64,000 nucleotides of DNA from Pseudidiomarina aquimaris (GTDB lineage Bacteria; Pseudomonadota; Gammaproteobacteria; Enterobacterales; Alteromonadaceae): contig NZ_PIPT01000001.1 in the NCBI RefSeq assembly GCF_003987395.1, forward strand, positions 310,001 to 374,000, written 5' to 3'. The stretch's first letter is position 1. The number at the start of each line of letters is the position of its first letter. Positions 44,648-54,459 of this stretch are shown here, piece after piece. Position numbers and translations under genes: made by a program. The notes under the pieces were generated by a model. That model ran no database searches. It worked only from the letters and a program-made list of their open reading frames with translations, and was not told where the DNA came from.

Positions 44648-45705
44648 TAGTTCAGGTCTCCGTTATCAGCCAATCGCTCGATCGCCTGACCGCGACGCAA
44701 GGTCTGCACGCCCTCGACGATCAGTTCGTCGCCCAACTGCAAATTGCCGTCAACCAAGACTCGCCCAGGTAAACGTTGCGCAATGGACACATCAACGCGT
44801 GTCGCTTTGCCATCTTTTACAACCCAAACATAAGCGCCCTCCGGCCCCCACATCAATCCTGCTTCGGGAACAGACGGATAGCTATCGCCCTGCAATGTAA
44901 GCGCGACACGAAAACTCATACCTGGGCGGTAACGGTCTTCTGAGTTGTCGAGAAGTGCGCGGATGCGCAAGGTACGATTGGTGGCGTCAATGCGCGAGCC
45001 AATTTCGGCAATTTCCGCTTCAATGCGGTTTTCGGCACGCAACCACGAATAAACTTCCAGCGTCGCCCCCTCGTTAAGCATGTCAGCAGCTTGTTCTGGT
45101 GCTTGGAAATCAAGGTACAATTGGCTGCGTTTATCTAACGTAGTTATTAATGTTTGCGCAGTGATGCGGTCGCCCACTTCAACATCGGTAATCCCAACCA
45201 CACCAGCGAAAGGCGCCGTAACGCGGCGATCATCTACTTCCGTTTGAGCTTCAGCAACGGCAACTTCTAAGAGATCTCTAGCGATAATCGCTTCATCCAG
45301 CTGACTCTGCGGTATTGCACCGCTTGCGCGACTGGTGCGTAACCTTTCTACTGTTCGTTCCGCATCGGCTAATTGCAGTTTTGCGCGTTGTAAAGCAATC
45401 TGTTGGCGCCGATCATCAAGCTGCACCAACACATCGCCGGCGGCAACGTTATCACCTGGTTCAAAGTTGACCTCAGTCACTTCGTCACCCACCGCAGCAT
45501 AAATGTCTACCGAACGTAATGCTTCCGCATAGGCAACGGCTTCAACTTGTTCTTGCTTACGCTCAAAGCCTAAAGGCTGCGTAACAACAAGTGCTGCTTG
45601 CTCGCGATTACCCCATTGTTGTGCAGCCGCTGACCCCATCAATAAATTAGCCAACAACAACACCGAAACTGTAGCGAATGCGCTCATGCCCTGAGACAAC
45701 TTCAT
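44647..45705 (-). CDS. RND periplasmic adaptor (HlyD/MFP family)
   Basis: 352 residues from ATG 45703-45705, chosen for the upstream AAAGGAT RBS and the signal peptide (FATVSVLLLANLLMGSAAA). The membrane-fusion layout is clear: lipoyl half motif GDEVTEVNFEPGDNVAAGDVLVQLDD, helical hairpin (about 90-150), second lipoyl half TAPFAGVVGITDVEVGDRI and beta-barrel. It links the pump to an outer-membrane channel. First gene of the three-gene operon; its promoter region holds a perfect palindrome at 45751-45768. Confidence 0.94.
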   Translation of the reverse strand: MKLSQGMSAFATVSVLLLANLLMGSAAAQQWGNREQAALVVTQPLGFERKQEQVEAVAYAEALRSVDIYAAVGDEVTEVNFEPGDNVAAGDVLVQLDDRRQQIALQRAKLQLADAERTVERLRTSRASGAIPQSQLDEAIIARDLLEVAVAEAQTEVDDRRVTAPFAGVVGITDVEVGDRITAQTLITTLDKRSQLYLDFQAPEQAADMLNEGATLEVYSWLRAENRIEAEIAEIGSRIDATNRTLRIRALLDNSEDRYRPGMSFRVALTLQGDSYPSVPEAGLMWGPEGAYVWVVKDGKATRVDVSIAQRLPGRVLVDGNLQLGDELIVEGVQTLRRGQAIERLADNGDLN

Positions 45706-45750
45706 TAAGTAGAATCCTTTTAAAAAACTTTGATACCGCGTGTATATAGT

Positions 45751-45768
45751 CATATTTGAACAAATATG
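45751..45768. promoter_or_regulatory. Perfect palindrome in the RND operon promoter region
   Basis: CATATTTG-AA-CAAATATG, 8-bp arms, 45 bp upstream of the adaptor start. A weak -10 (TATATA) lies just downstream on the minus strand. Size and symmetry suit a TetR/MarR-type repressor; no regulator gene is adjacent. Confidence 0.6.
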
Positions 45769-45770
45769 AT

Positions 45771-45806
45771 CAAAAAAGGCCGTTCATCCTCGATGAACGG
45801 CCTTTT
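45771..45806 (-). terminator. Terminator after qmcA
   Basis: AAAAGGCCGTTCAT / ATGAACGGCCTTTT with a 5-nt loop, a perfect 14-bp stem (45774-45806), followed on the minus strand by a T run. Confidence 0.9.
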
Positions 45807-45824
45807 AGATACGCCAGTTTAAAT

Positions 45825-46757
45825 TTACTGCTGCGGCTTTGCTTTCAACACTTCAGTAAGGCCTGCCACCGCACCACCGATATCAGCCAATTGCGCGGGT
45901 AAAATCAGGGTATTGGTTTCTTTCGCCAAGTTACCAAACTCTTTAACGTATTGCTCAGCGACTCGCAAACTCACAGCATCTTGGCCGCCTGGTTGCTGAA
46001 TCGATGCCGCAATTTTGCGTAAGCCTTCTGCGGTTGCTTCGGCAATCAGCTCGATTTCACGCGCACGCCCTTCAGCTTCGTTAATTTGCTTTTGCTTTTC
46101 AGCTTCAGACAAATTGATAACTTCTTGTTTGTGACCTTCCGAAACGTTAATCATCGACTGGCGCTCGCCCTCAGACTTGGCAATCGCGGCACGACGTTCA
46201 CGTTCAGCGCGCATTTGTTGTTCCAGGGCATCCTTAATGCTCATCGGCAGTTCAATATCTGAAATTTCATAGCGCAGTACTTTAATACCCCAAGGTGCTG
46301 CAGCTTCATCCAGCGCCTGCACCACAATCTCGTTGATTCGTGCACGTTCTTCGAAGGTTTTATCAAGGTCCGTTTGACCGATCACCGAACGCATGGTCGT
46401 TTGTGCCAATTGTGATGCTGCATAGCGATAATCGTTAATACCATAACTTGCCTTGTGCGCATCAACCACTTGGATATAGAGCACCCCATTAATGCCTACT
46501 TGGATGTTGTCACGCGTCACACAGGCCTGGCGTTCAACATCAATCACCTCTTCTTTTAAAGTGTGTTGATAAGCGACTTTATCGATAAAGGGGATCAATA
46601 AATGAAAGCCTGAATCCAGCGTGCGGTTATAACGCCCAAGGCGCTCTACTACATAGTTCGTTCGTTGCGGAACGATACGAGCTGTTTTTAAAATGACGAT
46701 AATGACTGCAACGGCAAAGCCTATTGCGAGCACCGTGCCCACGTCTAATGGAAACAT
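45825..46757 (-). CDS. qmcA: SPFH/band-7 membrane protein QmcA
   Basis: 310 residues. One N-terminal membrane helix (9-27), SPFH domain (about 30-190: TNYVVERLGRYNRTLDSGFHLLIPFID), then a charged Glu/Ala/Lys coiled coil (190-270). In E. coli, QmcA associates with FtsH-type membrane proteases and sits in membrane microdomains. RBS GAGGAG. Directly downstream of an NfeD gene, the usual stomatin/NfeD pairing (ybbK/ybbJ in E. coli). Confidence 0.94.
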   Translation of the reverse strand: MFPLDVGTVLAIGFAVAVIIVILKTARIVPQRTNYVVERLGRYNRTLDSGFHLLIPFIDKVAYQHTLKEEVIDVERQACVTRDNIQVGINGVLYIQVVDAHKASYGINDYRYAASQLAQTTMRSVIGQTDLDKTFEERARINEIVVQALDEAAAPWGIKVLRYEISDIELPMSIKDALEQQMRAERERRAAIAKSEGERQSMINVSEGHKQEVINLSEAEKQKQINEAEGRAREIELIAEATAEGLRKIAASIQQPGGQDAVSLRVAEQYVKEFGNLAKETNTLILPAQLADIGGAVAGLTEVLKAKPQQ

Positions 46758-46784
46758 TGCAACTACTCCTCGTTGTTATTCTTT

Positions 46785-47246
46785 TTAAGCCTTTGTTGCC
46801 ACACTTGGTTTTTGTTTGGCGACAGTCAGTTGAATACCTTCATTGGCGATAACCCAAGCGGTATCGCCTGCTTTTAACTCATCATCCGAAAATGCATCCC
46901 ATTGCACACCATTTAAGACCACACGTCCGGCACCGTGGTTAAAATCGCGAATCACTTTTACACGCGCACCGATGTCTCGTTGAAAATTTGGCTTTGCCTC
47001 ATCTTCATCTGCGGTGTAGCCCATAAACCAACGTTTAAAATGACCGCGAGCAACCACCAAAAGCACTAAGCTTACAGCTCCAAAAACCGCAAACTGACTT
47101 GCGCTTTGCTCAATTATGTTCCAGTGCAACAGTAGCCCGGTAACAATTGCGCCTATTCCTAAGAATACCGCAATGACGCTGGTTAACAGCAGTTCTGAAA
47201 GTATTAATACAATGCCAATGATGATCCAAATTAAAGCAACGGACAT
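46785..47246 (-). CDS. NfeD-like membrane protein (YbbJ type)
   Basis: 153 residues. Three to four hydrophobic segments in the first 75 residues, then an OB-fold domain (about 85-148, GARVKVIRDFNHGAGRVVLNG and GDTAWVIANEG), the short NfeD form without the ClpP-like protease. RBS AAGGAGCTGCC. The partner of the SPFH protein 27 bp downstream; the pair is thought to organise membrane domains and proteolysis. Confidence 0.92.
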   Translation of the reverse strand: MSVALIWIIIGIVLILSELLLTSVIAVFLGIGAIVTGLLLHWNIIEQSASQFAVFGAVSLVLLVVARGHFKRWFMGYTADEDEAKPNFQRDIGARVKVIRDFNHGAGRVVLNGVQWDAFSDDELKAGDTAWVIANEGIQLTVAKQKPSVATKA

Positions 47247-47393
47247 GGCAGCTCCTTAACAGCTAAAGCAACGCACCCAATGTGACGTTAAAAAATGGCG
47301 TTAAAAATATGTTTCGTGGACTATAGCATGAGGTAATCCGAAAGTGGCACGGCAATTTGTTTCAAGTTGCTTCGAATTTACCCGCTCTATCCT

Positions 47394-47840
47394 CTAGCGC
47401 TGACTGATAAAAGTAAAGGTAACGCTTTGCGGCAGTGCAACCTGTTGGTGTTCCAACGGGATCGTCATCCGCCACACCATTTGTTCCTCTGTACATGCAC
47501 CGAGGTATAAAATCGCTTGCCACTCGTTGGCATCAAGCTGTTGCCATTGCAGAGGTATTTGCCCCATCGGCATCGACTCGCCCTCGACCCGTGAGAGCTG
47601 CGGCACGACTCCGTCAGGAAGCTGCAAACGCAGTTGCAAACCTTGTTCAACAGGTACCGGCTGGCGTGGCATTAATAAAATTATTTTTTCTTGATACAGA
47701 TCAAGTTTTGTCGTCGGTAACTGTTGCGTTACATCAAAGCTACAAGAGATACTACTCAACGCCAACAAAAGTAGCACAAAGACCCTACTTTTAGTGCGGA
47801 AATAAGAGAAATAAGGTAAAGACTGATTAGTTATATTCAT
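47394..47840 (-). CDS. Putative lipoprotein of unknown function
   Basis: 148 residues. Basic N-terminus, hydrophobic core VFVLLLLALSS and lipobox SISC with C33 as the likely lipidated residue. The mature part is beta-rich, with a GACTEEQMVWRMTIPL segment containing a second cysteine. I do not recognise the family. It lies divergent from ccoN with 176 bp between. The RBS is weak and the N-terminus before the hydrophobic core is long, so the start is uncertain. Confidence 0.6.
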   Translation of the reverse strand: MNITNQSLPYFSYFRTKSRVFVLLLLALSSISCSFDVTQQLPTTKLDLYQEKIILLMPRQPVPVEQGLQLRLQLPDGVVPQLSRVEGESMPMGQIPLQWQQLDANEWQAILYLGACTEEQMVWRMTIPLEHQQVALPQSVTFTFISQR

Positions 47841-48016
47841 GACTTGCCCAAAATTTCCTCAAGTTGGCGTTGCGCTTGGATTTTTCATAGATTCTTCCTG
47901 TATTTTTATGGCTATCCGTCATAAAATGAGGAGGTGTTTGTCAAAGTATCCGACAAGCGATCATCATTGTCACGTTACTCTGTTCTGAAGTCAGAGAATC
48001 AACGCGGAAAATAAAA

Positions 48017-49471
48017 ATGAGTCAAACAAGTCCACAACAGATCGAATACAACCTCAAGGTCGTGCGCCAATTCGCGATTATGACCGTTATTTGGGGAATC
48101 ATCGGTATGGCTTTGGGTGTTTGGATTGCAGCCCAGCTAATTTGGCCGGAGCTCAATTTTGATACTCCATGGCTAACCTATTCTCGCTTGCGTCCGTTAC
48201 ATACCAATGCGGTTATCTTCGCTTTTGGTACCTCGGCGCTGATGGGAACCTCGTTCTATATTGTTCAAAAGACGTGCCGTACAGCGCTGTTTTCGAACAA
48301 ATTAGCATCCTTTGTCTTTTGGTCCTGGCAGACCGTCATTGTACTTGCGGTCATTACCCTACCGCTTGGCTATACGACATCAAAAGAGTATGCCGAACTA
48401 GAGTGGCCGATTGACGTATTGATCGCCTTATCTTGGATTGCCTACGTTATCGTATTCTTCGGCACCTTGGTAAAACGTCGTACCTCGCACATCTATGTTG
48501 CAAACTGGTTCTACGGTGGCTTTATCGTAACCATCGCAGTTCTGCATATTGTTAACAGTATGGCGATGCCAGTGTCCTTTACCAAGTCATACAGTGTCTA
48601 CGCAGGCGCTGTCGATGCCATGGTTCAGTGGTGGTACGGTCACAATGCGGTAGGCTTCCTGCTCACGGCCGGCTTCCTCGGTATGATGTATTACTTCGTA
48701 CCCAAGCAAGCGGAGCGTCCAGTGTACTCGTATCGTCTTTCAGTTGTGCACTTTTGGGCGTTGATTGGCCTCTACATCTGGGCCGGCCCGCACCACTTGC
48801 ACTACACCGCTTTGCCAGACTGGACTCAATCACTTGGTATGGTGATGTCAGTGATCCTATTCGTCCCATCATGGGGTGGTATGATCAACGGTATCATGAC
48901 CCTATCAGGCGCATGGCATAAGCTAAAAACCGACCCAATTTTACGCTTCTTGATCGTTTCATTGTCGTTCTACGGCATGTCAACGTTCGAAGGCCCAATG
49001 ATGTCTATCAAGTCAGTAAACGCGCTCTCGCACTACACTGACTGGACCATCGGCCACGTACACTCAGGTGCGCTAGGTTGGGTTGCGATGATTACCATCG
49101 GCTCACTTTATTACCTGATTCCGCGCCTTTGGGGCCAAACGCAAATGCATAGCGTCCGTTGGATCAACATCCACTTCTGGTTACACACCATTGGCGTTGT
49201 GCTTTACATCGTTGCACTGTGGATCTCAGGGGTTATGCAAGGTCTGATGTGGCGAGCTGTGAATGCCGAAGACGGTACCCTCACCTACAGCTTTGTAGAA
49301 AGTGTAGAGGCGTCTTATCCGTTCTGGTTCATCCGCTTTGTTGGTGGCTTGTTCATCGTCGCCGGTATGATCCTGATGGCAGTTAACTGTTACCGCACTA
49401 TCAAAGCAGGTAAACCGACTGTCGAAACCATCGATGCTGCTCCTCGTGAAGCGGCCGCGCAATCAGCTTAA
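48017..49471 (+). CDS. ccoN: cbb3-type cytochrome c oxidase subunit I
   Basis: Catalytic subunit of the high-affinity terminal oxidase. 484 residues, about twelve helices. Heme and copper histidines are recognisable: [13 protein letters not shown] (low-spin heme), [12 protein letters not shown] (CuB), [13 protein letters not shown] and [12 protein letters not shown]. It reduces oxygen to water in microaerobic conditions. First gene of ccoNOQP. No standard FNR palindrome was found in the 176-bp upstream gap. Confidence 0.98.
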   Translation: MSQTSPQQIEYNLKVVRQFAIMTVIWGIIGMALGVWIAAQLIWPELNFDTPWLTYSRLRPLHTNAVIFAFGTSALMGTSFYIVQKTCRTALFSNKLASFVFWSWQTVIVLAVITLPLGYTTSKEYAELEWPIDVLIALSWIAYVIVFFGTLVKRRTSHIYVANWFYGGFIVTIAVLHIVNSMAMPVSFTKSYSVYAGAVDAMVQWWYGHNAVGFLLTAGFLGMMYYFVPKQAERPVYSYRLSVVHFWALIGLYIWAGPHHLHYTALPDWTQSLGMVMSVILFVPSWGGMINGIMTLSGAWHKLKTDPILRFLIVSLSFYGMSTFEGPMMSIKSVNALSHYTDWTIGHVHSGALGWVAMITIGSLYYLIPRLWGQTQMHSVRWINIHFWLHTIGVVLYIVALWISGVMQGLMWRAVNAEDGTLTYSFVESVEASYPFWFIRFVGGLFIVAGMILMAVNCYRTIKAGKPTVETIDAAPREAAAQSA

Positions 49472-49483
49472 GGAGTCGTAGGA

Positions 49484-50104
49484 ATGAAAAACATTAAGCA
49501 CGATTTCGTCGAAAAACGCGTGGGCTGGTTGGCCATTTTTGCCACCCTCACCATTTCGATCGGTGGTTTAGTCGAAATCACACCGTTATTGTTCCAAAAG
49601 CAAACCAATGAACCTGTGGTTGGCTTAGAACCGTATACAGCGTTAGAGCTGGAAGGTCGTGATATCTATATTCGCGAAGGTTGTAATAACTGTCACAGCC
49701 AAATGATTCGCCCATTCCGCGCGGAAACTGAGCGTTATGGCCACTACTCACTTGCCGGTGAGCACGTCTGGGAGCGCCCGTTCTTATGGGGCTCCAAGCG
49801 TACCGGTCCTGACCTAGCGCGTGTGGGTGGACGTTATAGTGATGAGTGGCATTACGTCCACCTCATGGATCCACGTGACGTTGTGCCTGAATCCAACATG
49901 CCTGGTTTTCCATGGTTAGCCGAGAACAAACTCGACGGCGAGTACACTGCGAAGAAGATGGAAGTCTATCGTCAATATGGTGTCCCGTACACTGACGAAG
50001 ACATCGCAGGTGCACAAGCCGCCGTTGTCGGTAAAACCGAAATGGAAGCGTTAATTGCTTACCTGCAAGCGTTAGGTACCGGGTTACAACAACAGGCCAA
50101 TTAA
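49484..50104 (+). CDS. ccoO: cbb3 oxidase subunit II, monoheme cytochrome c
   Basis: 206 residues with one N-terminal membrane helix (14-37) and a periplasmic cytochrome c domain. Heme motif CNNCH at 67-71, continued by SQMIRPF, and axial methionine in [11 protein letters not shown]. Passes electrons to CcoN. RBS AAGGAGTCGTAGG, 12 bp after ccoN. Confidence 0.98.
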   Translation: MKNIKHDFVEKRVGWLAIFATLTISIGGLVEITPLLFQKQTNEPVVGLEPYTALELEGRDIYIREGCNNCHSQMIRPFRAETERYGHYSLAGEHVWERPFLWGSKRTGPDLARVGGRYSDEWHYVHLMDPRDVVPESNMPGFPWLAENKLDGEYTAKKMEVYRQYGVPYTDEDIAGAQAAVVGKTEMEALIAYLQALGTGLQQQAN

Positions 50105-50105
50105 G

Positions 50106-50297
50106 ATGGAATACATCACCTGGCGTAGTATTTACACAGTTATCGTTTTCGTATTGTTTATTGGCATCGGGCTGTGGGCCTACAGCAAAGGCCGCAAAAA
50201 GGACTTTGATGAGGCAGCTAACTCCATTTTTGAAGAAGACGAGTTAGACAACAGCAAGCAAAACAATACTAAACAGGAGTCGAAGAACAATGAGTAG
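50106..50297 (+). CDS. ccoQ: cbb3 oxidase small subunit CcoQ
   Basis: 63 residues, one membrane helix (10-27), then a charged cytosolic tail (GRKKDFDEAANSIFEEDELD). It stabilises the oxidase complex. It starts 1 bp after the ccoO stop and overlaps ccoP by 8 bp. Confidence 0.95.
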   Translation: MEYITWRSIYTVIVFVLFIGIGLWAYSKGRKKDFDEAANSIFEEDELDNSKQNNTKQESKNNE

Positions 50298-51240
50298 CTT
50301 CTGGAGTGCATGGATTATCGTCCTGACCCTAGCGTTTTTAGTCTTTATCATTTGGCTATTGCGCTGGAACATGACCAACTATACCGGAATTAAAGAAGGT
50401 GAACTCATGGATCATGAGTTCGACGGTATCGTTGAAATTAACAACCCCCTGCCGCGTTGGTGGATGATTCTATTTTGGGTCACTATCGTTTGGGGCTTCA
50501 TTTACCTTGCTCTTTTCCCGGGCCTAGGTAACTTCAAAGGCCTGCTTGGTTGGAGTAGTTCAAACCAAGAAGTTCGTTCTCTCGAAGAGTCGCGAGCAGC
50601 CACTGAAGCTCATCGCGAAGCCGGCCTTATCGTTCAATATGACCGTGAAGTGCAAGCTGCTGAAGAAGAATTTGGCCCGATTTTTGCGGCTTTGTCTGAA
50701 CGTCCAATTCCTGAGTTGGCGAAAGATGAAGACGCTGTGGAAATCGGTCAACGTCTCTTCTTACAGAACTGTGCGCAGTGCCATGGTTCAAATGCGATGG
50801 GTGGCAAAGGCTTCCCTAACTTGACTGATGACGATTGGCTTTACGGTGGTTCACCGGAAGCAATCAAGACTTCTTTGATTCAAGGTCGTCAAGGTCAAAT
50901 GCCAGCATTCGACGGACAGTTCAATGATCAACAAATTACCGAGCTCGCGACTTATGTCTTGAGTTTGAGTGGTCGCAAGGTTGATCCTGAGCTTGCCAGC
51001 GCAGGTAAGCAAAACTTCGCAGTCTGCGCAGCCTGTCACGGTATGGATGGTAAAGGCAATCAGCAACTGGGTGCCCCTAACCTAACCGACAATACGTGGC
51101 TATACGGTGGTTCACAAGCTGCGATTGAAGAAACCCTACACAATGGCCGTAACGGTGTCATGCCAGCTTGGATTGATATTCTAGGCGAAGACAAGATACA
51201 CGTTATCAGCGCCTACGTTTACGGGCTTTCAAACGACTAA
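50290..51240 (+). CDS. ccoP: cbb3 oxidase subunit III, diheme cytochrome c
   Basis: 316 residues. Two membrane helices (about 5-25 and 55-77), then two cytochrome c domains with heme motifs CAQCH (about 158) and CAACH (about 246). It receives electrons from soluble cytochromes or the bc1 complex and passes them to CcoO. The start overlaps ccoQ. A strong terminator follows, separating the structural genes from the assembly genes. Confidence 0.98.
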   Translation: MSSFWSAWIIVLTLAFLVFIIWLLRWNMTNYTGIKEGELMDHEFDGIVEINNPLPRWWMILFWVTIVWGFIYLALFPGLGNFKGLLGWSSSNQEVRSLEESRAATEAHREAGLIVQYDREVQAAEEEFGPIFAALSERPIPELAKDEDAVEIGQRLFLQNCAQCHGSNAMGGKGFPNLTDDDWLYGGSPEAIKTSLIQGRQGQMPAFDGQFNDQQITELATYVLSLSGRKVDPELASAGKQNFAVCAACHGMDGKGNQQLGAPNLTDNTWLYGGSQAAIEETLHNGRNGVMPAWIDILGEDKIHVISAYVYGLSND

Positions 51241-51244
51241 AGTG

Positions 51245-51270
51245 AAAACCCCGCAAACGCGGGGTTTTTT
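51245..51270 (+). terminator. Terminator after ccoNOQP
   Basis: AAAACCCCGC, loop AAAC, GCGGGGTTTTTT: perfect 10-bp stem with T tract. Confidence 0.92.
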
Positions 51271-51301
51271 CTAACAGCTATACAATTTGAGGTAATGCGT
51301 A

Positions 51302-51808
51302 ATGGAAAAGCCGTGGTATAAGCAGTTTTGGCCTTGGTTTTTGATGTGTATTCCGTTTTCCGTGGTTATCGCAATGGTTATCACACTATCTGTCGCCTCA
51401 AGTTACGGCGATAATCCGATGGTGGTTGACGATTACTACAAGAAAGGCCGTGGTATCAATGCACAGGTTGAGAAAGTACAAGAAGCTCAACGCCGTGGTA
51501 TTACCTTCAGCTTTCAACAAGATGGGCAAAAATTAGCACTCGCCTATCAAACCGGCGCACCTGCTGAACTCACTGCCTTGAATGTTCGTTTTTATCACAC
51601 CACCCTTGCGGATAAAGACTTTTCGCTTGTACTTACCGCTGACGCACAAGGTGTTTTCCGTGGTGAGTTGCCAGCCGATGTGGTCGAGCACAAAGGCAAA
51701 TGGACAGTAACCATCACCCCGTTCGACGGCAGTTGGCGTTTGAGCCAACAATTACAATTACCCGCCTATCGCGAGCTCACCTTAGAGCCTCTGACGTACG
51801 GCGTTTAA
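51302..51808 (+). CDS. ccoH: FixH/CcoH cbb3 assembly protein
   Basis: 168 residues. One membrane helix (13-33), preceded by the typical WYKQFWPWF. MVVDDYYKKGRGIN follows it, the FixH signature. The periplasmic beta domain fills the rest. Needed for assembly or stability of cbb3 oxidase. It follows the ccoP terminator by about 30 bp and precedes ccoI by 3 bp. Confidence 0.93.
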   Translation: MEKPWYKQFWPWFLMCIPFSVVIAMVITLSVASSYGDNPMVVDDYYKKGRGINAQVEKVQEAQRRGITFSFQQDGQKLALAYQTGAPAELTALNVRFYHTTLADKDFSLVLTADAQGVFRGELPADVVEHKGKWTVTITPFDGSWRLSQQLQLPAYRELTLEPLTYGV

Positions 51809-51811
51809 TTC

Positions 51812-54262
51812 ATGACTAAAGCGTTGCCCCAGCCTCCTGAGGGACACTGTTTCCATTGTTTACAGCCATTGCCTAAGGATGGCGGCTACAAGGTGACCGT
51901 TGCCGGTCAATCCCAAGCGGTGTGCTGTTACGGCTGCCAAGCGGTTGCGCAAACGATAGAAGAACAAGGCTTACTACACTTTTACCAATTTCGCGACACC
52001 AGCAATCCCCTGCAAGTACCACTCTTGCCTGAAGAATTACAGCAACTCGAGGCCTACGATCAAAAGGACCTGCAAGAGCAGTTTACCCAAGTTGATGATG
52101 CCGGCATGCGCTCCACCACCCTTTCAGTTGAGGGTATGACTTGTGCCGCATGTGCTTGGCTCATTGAACAGCAATTAATGCGGCTAAACGGCGTGCATAA
52201 CGCGCAGGTGAATGCGACCACCGAACGGGTCAGCATTCGTTGGGACGAGCAGCAAGTCAAATTAAGCAGCTTATTGCAAGAAATCGCAGGTCTTGGCTAT
52301 CGCGCCTTACCGTTTCAAGCAGCCACTCAGGAACAAGATTTTAAACGCCGTCGCCGTTACTTTGTGCGACGTATCGGCATCGCCGGTTTAGCCACGATGC
52401 AAGTTATGATGATTGCCGTGGCGCTCTACTTCGGCATGGTTGATGAACTTGACGACAATTTGCGTCAGTTCTTTTGGTGGATCAGTCTGCTTTTTGCCAC
52501 GCCTGTACTGCTTTATAGCGCACAGCCTTTTTATCTTTCCGCACTGCGCAGTATTCAAGCCAGACAGCTCAATATGGACGTTCCTGTCAGCCTCGCGTTG
52601 CTAAGTGCTTATGGGGCGAGTGCCTACGCGACTGTCATCAATGCTGGCGAAGTTTATTTTGAGTCGGTCAGCATGTTTACCTTTCTGCTATTGGTCGGTC
52701 GTTACCTCGAGTTACTTGCCAAGCAACGCGCCATCGCGACTGCCGCAAACTTAGTCAAGCTACTGCCGGCAACAGCACAGCGCGAAGTTGCCCCAGGGCA
52801 ATTTGAATCGGTGGCAGTAAGTAAGCTCAATGTGGGTGACGTAGTGCAGGTACTGGCCGGGCAAACCTTGCCCGCTGACGGTGAACTACTGAGTCACGAA
52901 ACAGAAATTAACGAGAGCATGCTCACCGGTGAGAGTGTTCCTGTACTGCATCAACAAGGCAGCCAAGTGTTGGCAGGCACCTTAAACCAAACCCAGCCCA
53001 TTCGAGTACGGGTATTCGCCACGCAACAAAGCACCGTGATGGCAAAAATTGCAGCACTGCAGGATCAGGCACTCGCCAATAAGCCACGACTTGCGGAACG
53101 TGCCGAACGTTTAGCGAACCAATTCGTTAAACAACTTTTAATACTTGCGGCATTAACCTTTTTGGTTTGGAGTTTTATTGATCCAGCTGAAGCGTTTTGG
53201 GTTACCCTTGCGGTGCTCGTTGCAACCTGCCCTTGCGCCTTAGCTTTGGCGGCACCGACGGCTGTCACCGGCGTCATCCATCGCCTCAATCGTTATGGCA
53301 TTATCCTGCGCAATACCGATGTCATCGAAACCCTCCGCGAGGTAAAAACCGTCGTACTCGACAAGACGGGAACCTTAACCTCGGGGCAATTTGCGCTGTC
53401 TGAACGCCAGTACCCGAACGGAAACGCAGAACGCGCTGATAGCCTTGCTAAGGCACTTGAAAGCTATTCTGAGCACCCGCTAGCAGAGCCGTTTAAGGCA
53501 CTCGACCTCGATTCCGCTAAGCTTCAACTGGATGATGTTGAGGTGCATTTAGGGGCCGGAATCAGCGCGACTTGGTATGCTTCGCCATCGGCAGATCCCG
53601 TTAAAGTGCGTATCGGAGCACCACGATTTATCGGCGAATGGCATCCAGAAGTGACTGAACAATCGGAAGCGAACGTGGTGTTGGCCACTGAGTCCGAAGT
53701 GTTCGCCTTTTACAAAGTCGAAGATCACATTCGTGATGATGCCCTTAGCACCCTCAACCAGCTGCGTGAACAAGGCTTTGAATTGATCATGCTAACCGGC
53801 GATAAATACGCTAACGCTAAACGCGTTGCCGACCAGTTAAACATTTCTACTTTCAAGGCAGAATGCCTGCCGGCAGACAAGCTGGCTTATGTTCAGGGCC
53901 AACAAAAAGACGGACCTGTGTTAATGATCGGCGACGGTATTAACGACGGTCCCGTCTTGGCCCAGGCTGATGTGTCCATGACCTTTGGCCAAGCTGCTGA
54001 TCTTGCCCGCCAAGCCGCAGATGTCGTAGCGATGCGTAATGAGTTTGCCGCCGTTGCTCAACTCATCACACACACTGCGCAAAGTCGGCGTATTTTGCGA
54101 CAAAATATCAGCTGGGCATTAGTGTATAATCTAGGCATTATCCCGATTGCGGTCTTGGGCTTGGTTACCCCCTATATCGCCGCTATCGGTATGTCGATCA
54201 GTTCGTTATTGGTTTTAGCTAACTCACTAAGACTGTATCGAGCGCCAAAAGACGCGAGGTAA
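51812..54262 (+). CDS. ccoI: Copper-transporting P1B-type ATPase for cbb3 assembly
   Basis: Moves copper across the inner membrane for insertion into cbb3 oxidase. 816 residues. An N-terminal cysteine-rich segment (CFHCLQPLP, CCYGCQAV) typical of CcoI is followed by an HMA domain with GMTCAACAW (about 108). Eight membrane helices, with ATCPCALAL at about 471-479. Phosphorylation site DKTGT from D517 and hinge GDGINDGP. Overlapping or adjacent to ccoH and ccoS. Confidence 0.96.
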   Translation: MTKALPQPPEGHCFHCLQPLPKDGGYKVTVAGQSQAVCCYGCQAVAQTIEEQGLLHFYQFRDTSNPLQVPLLPEELQQLEAYDQKDLQEQFTQVDDAGMRSTTLSVEGMTCAACAWLIEQQLMRLNGVHNAQVNATTERVSIRWDEQQVKLSSLLQEIAGLGYRALPFQAATQEQDFKRRRRYFVRRIGIAGLATMQVMMIAVALYFGMVDELDDNLRQFFWWISLLFATPVLLYSAQPFYLSALRSIQARQLNMDVPVSLALLSAYGASAYATVINAGEVYFESVSMFTFLLLVGRYLELLAKQRAIATAANLVKLLPATAQREVAPGQFESVAVSKLNVGDVVQVLAGQTLPADGELLSHETEINESMLTGESVPVLHQQGSQVLAGTLNQTQPIRVRVFATQQSTVMAKIAALQDQALANKPRLAERAERLANQFVKQLLILAALTFLVWSFIDPAEAFWVTLAVLVATCPCALALAAPTAVTGVIHRLNRYGIILRNTDVIETLREVKTVVLDKTGTLTSGQFALSERQYPNGNAERADSLAKALESYSEHPLAEPFKALDLDSAKLQLDDVEVHLGAGISATWYASPSADPVKVRIGAPRFIGEWHPEVTEQSEANVVLATESEVFAFYKVEDHIRDDALSTLNQLREQGFELIMLTGDKYANAKRVADQLNISTFKAECLPADKLAYVQGQQKDGPVLMIGDGINDGPVLAQADVSMTFGQAADLARQAADVVAMRNEFAAVAQLITHTAQSRRILRQNISWALVYNLGIIPIAVLGLVTPYIAAIGMSISSLLVLANSLRLYRAPKDAR

Positions 54263-54264
54263 TT

Positions 54265-54459
54265 TTGGAAAGCCTTTATATCTTAATTCCTATCGCCATC
54301 CTCTTTGTCATTATTGCCGTGGTCATTTTCTTCTGGGCGGTACGCAGTGATCAATTTGAAGATCTTGAGCGTCAAGGCATGAATGTGTTGCTTGACGACG
54401 ACGATCCAAAAGCTGACAAAAAACCACAAGCCGAGCAGCAGCAAAAAAATGACGCTTGA
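54265..54459 (+). CDS. ccoS: cbb3 maturation protein CcoS
   Basis: 64 residues. One membrane helix (6-24), then the conserved FFWAVRSDQFEDLERQG. TTG start at 54265 behind GAGGT, 2 bp after ccoI. Required for cofactor insertion in other bacteria. The last 11 bases overlap the next gene. Confidence 0.95.
   Translation: MESLYILIPIAILFVIIAVVIFFWAVRSDQFEDLERQGMNVLLDDDDPKADKKPQAEQQQKNDA

Noticed and set aside
47841-48016. Search for an FNR/ANR box before ccoN
   Set aside because: Only an imperfect TTGTC-N9-GACAA (47938-47956) was found; it does not match TTGAT-N4-ATCAA in sequence or spacing.
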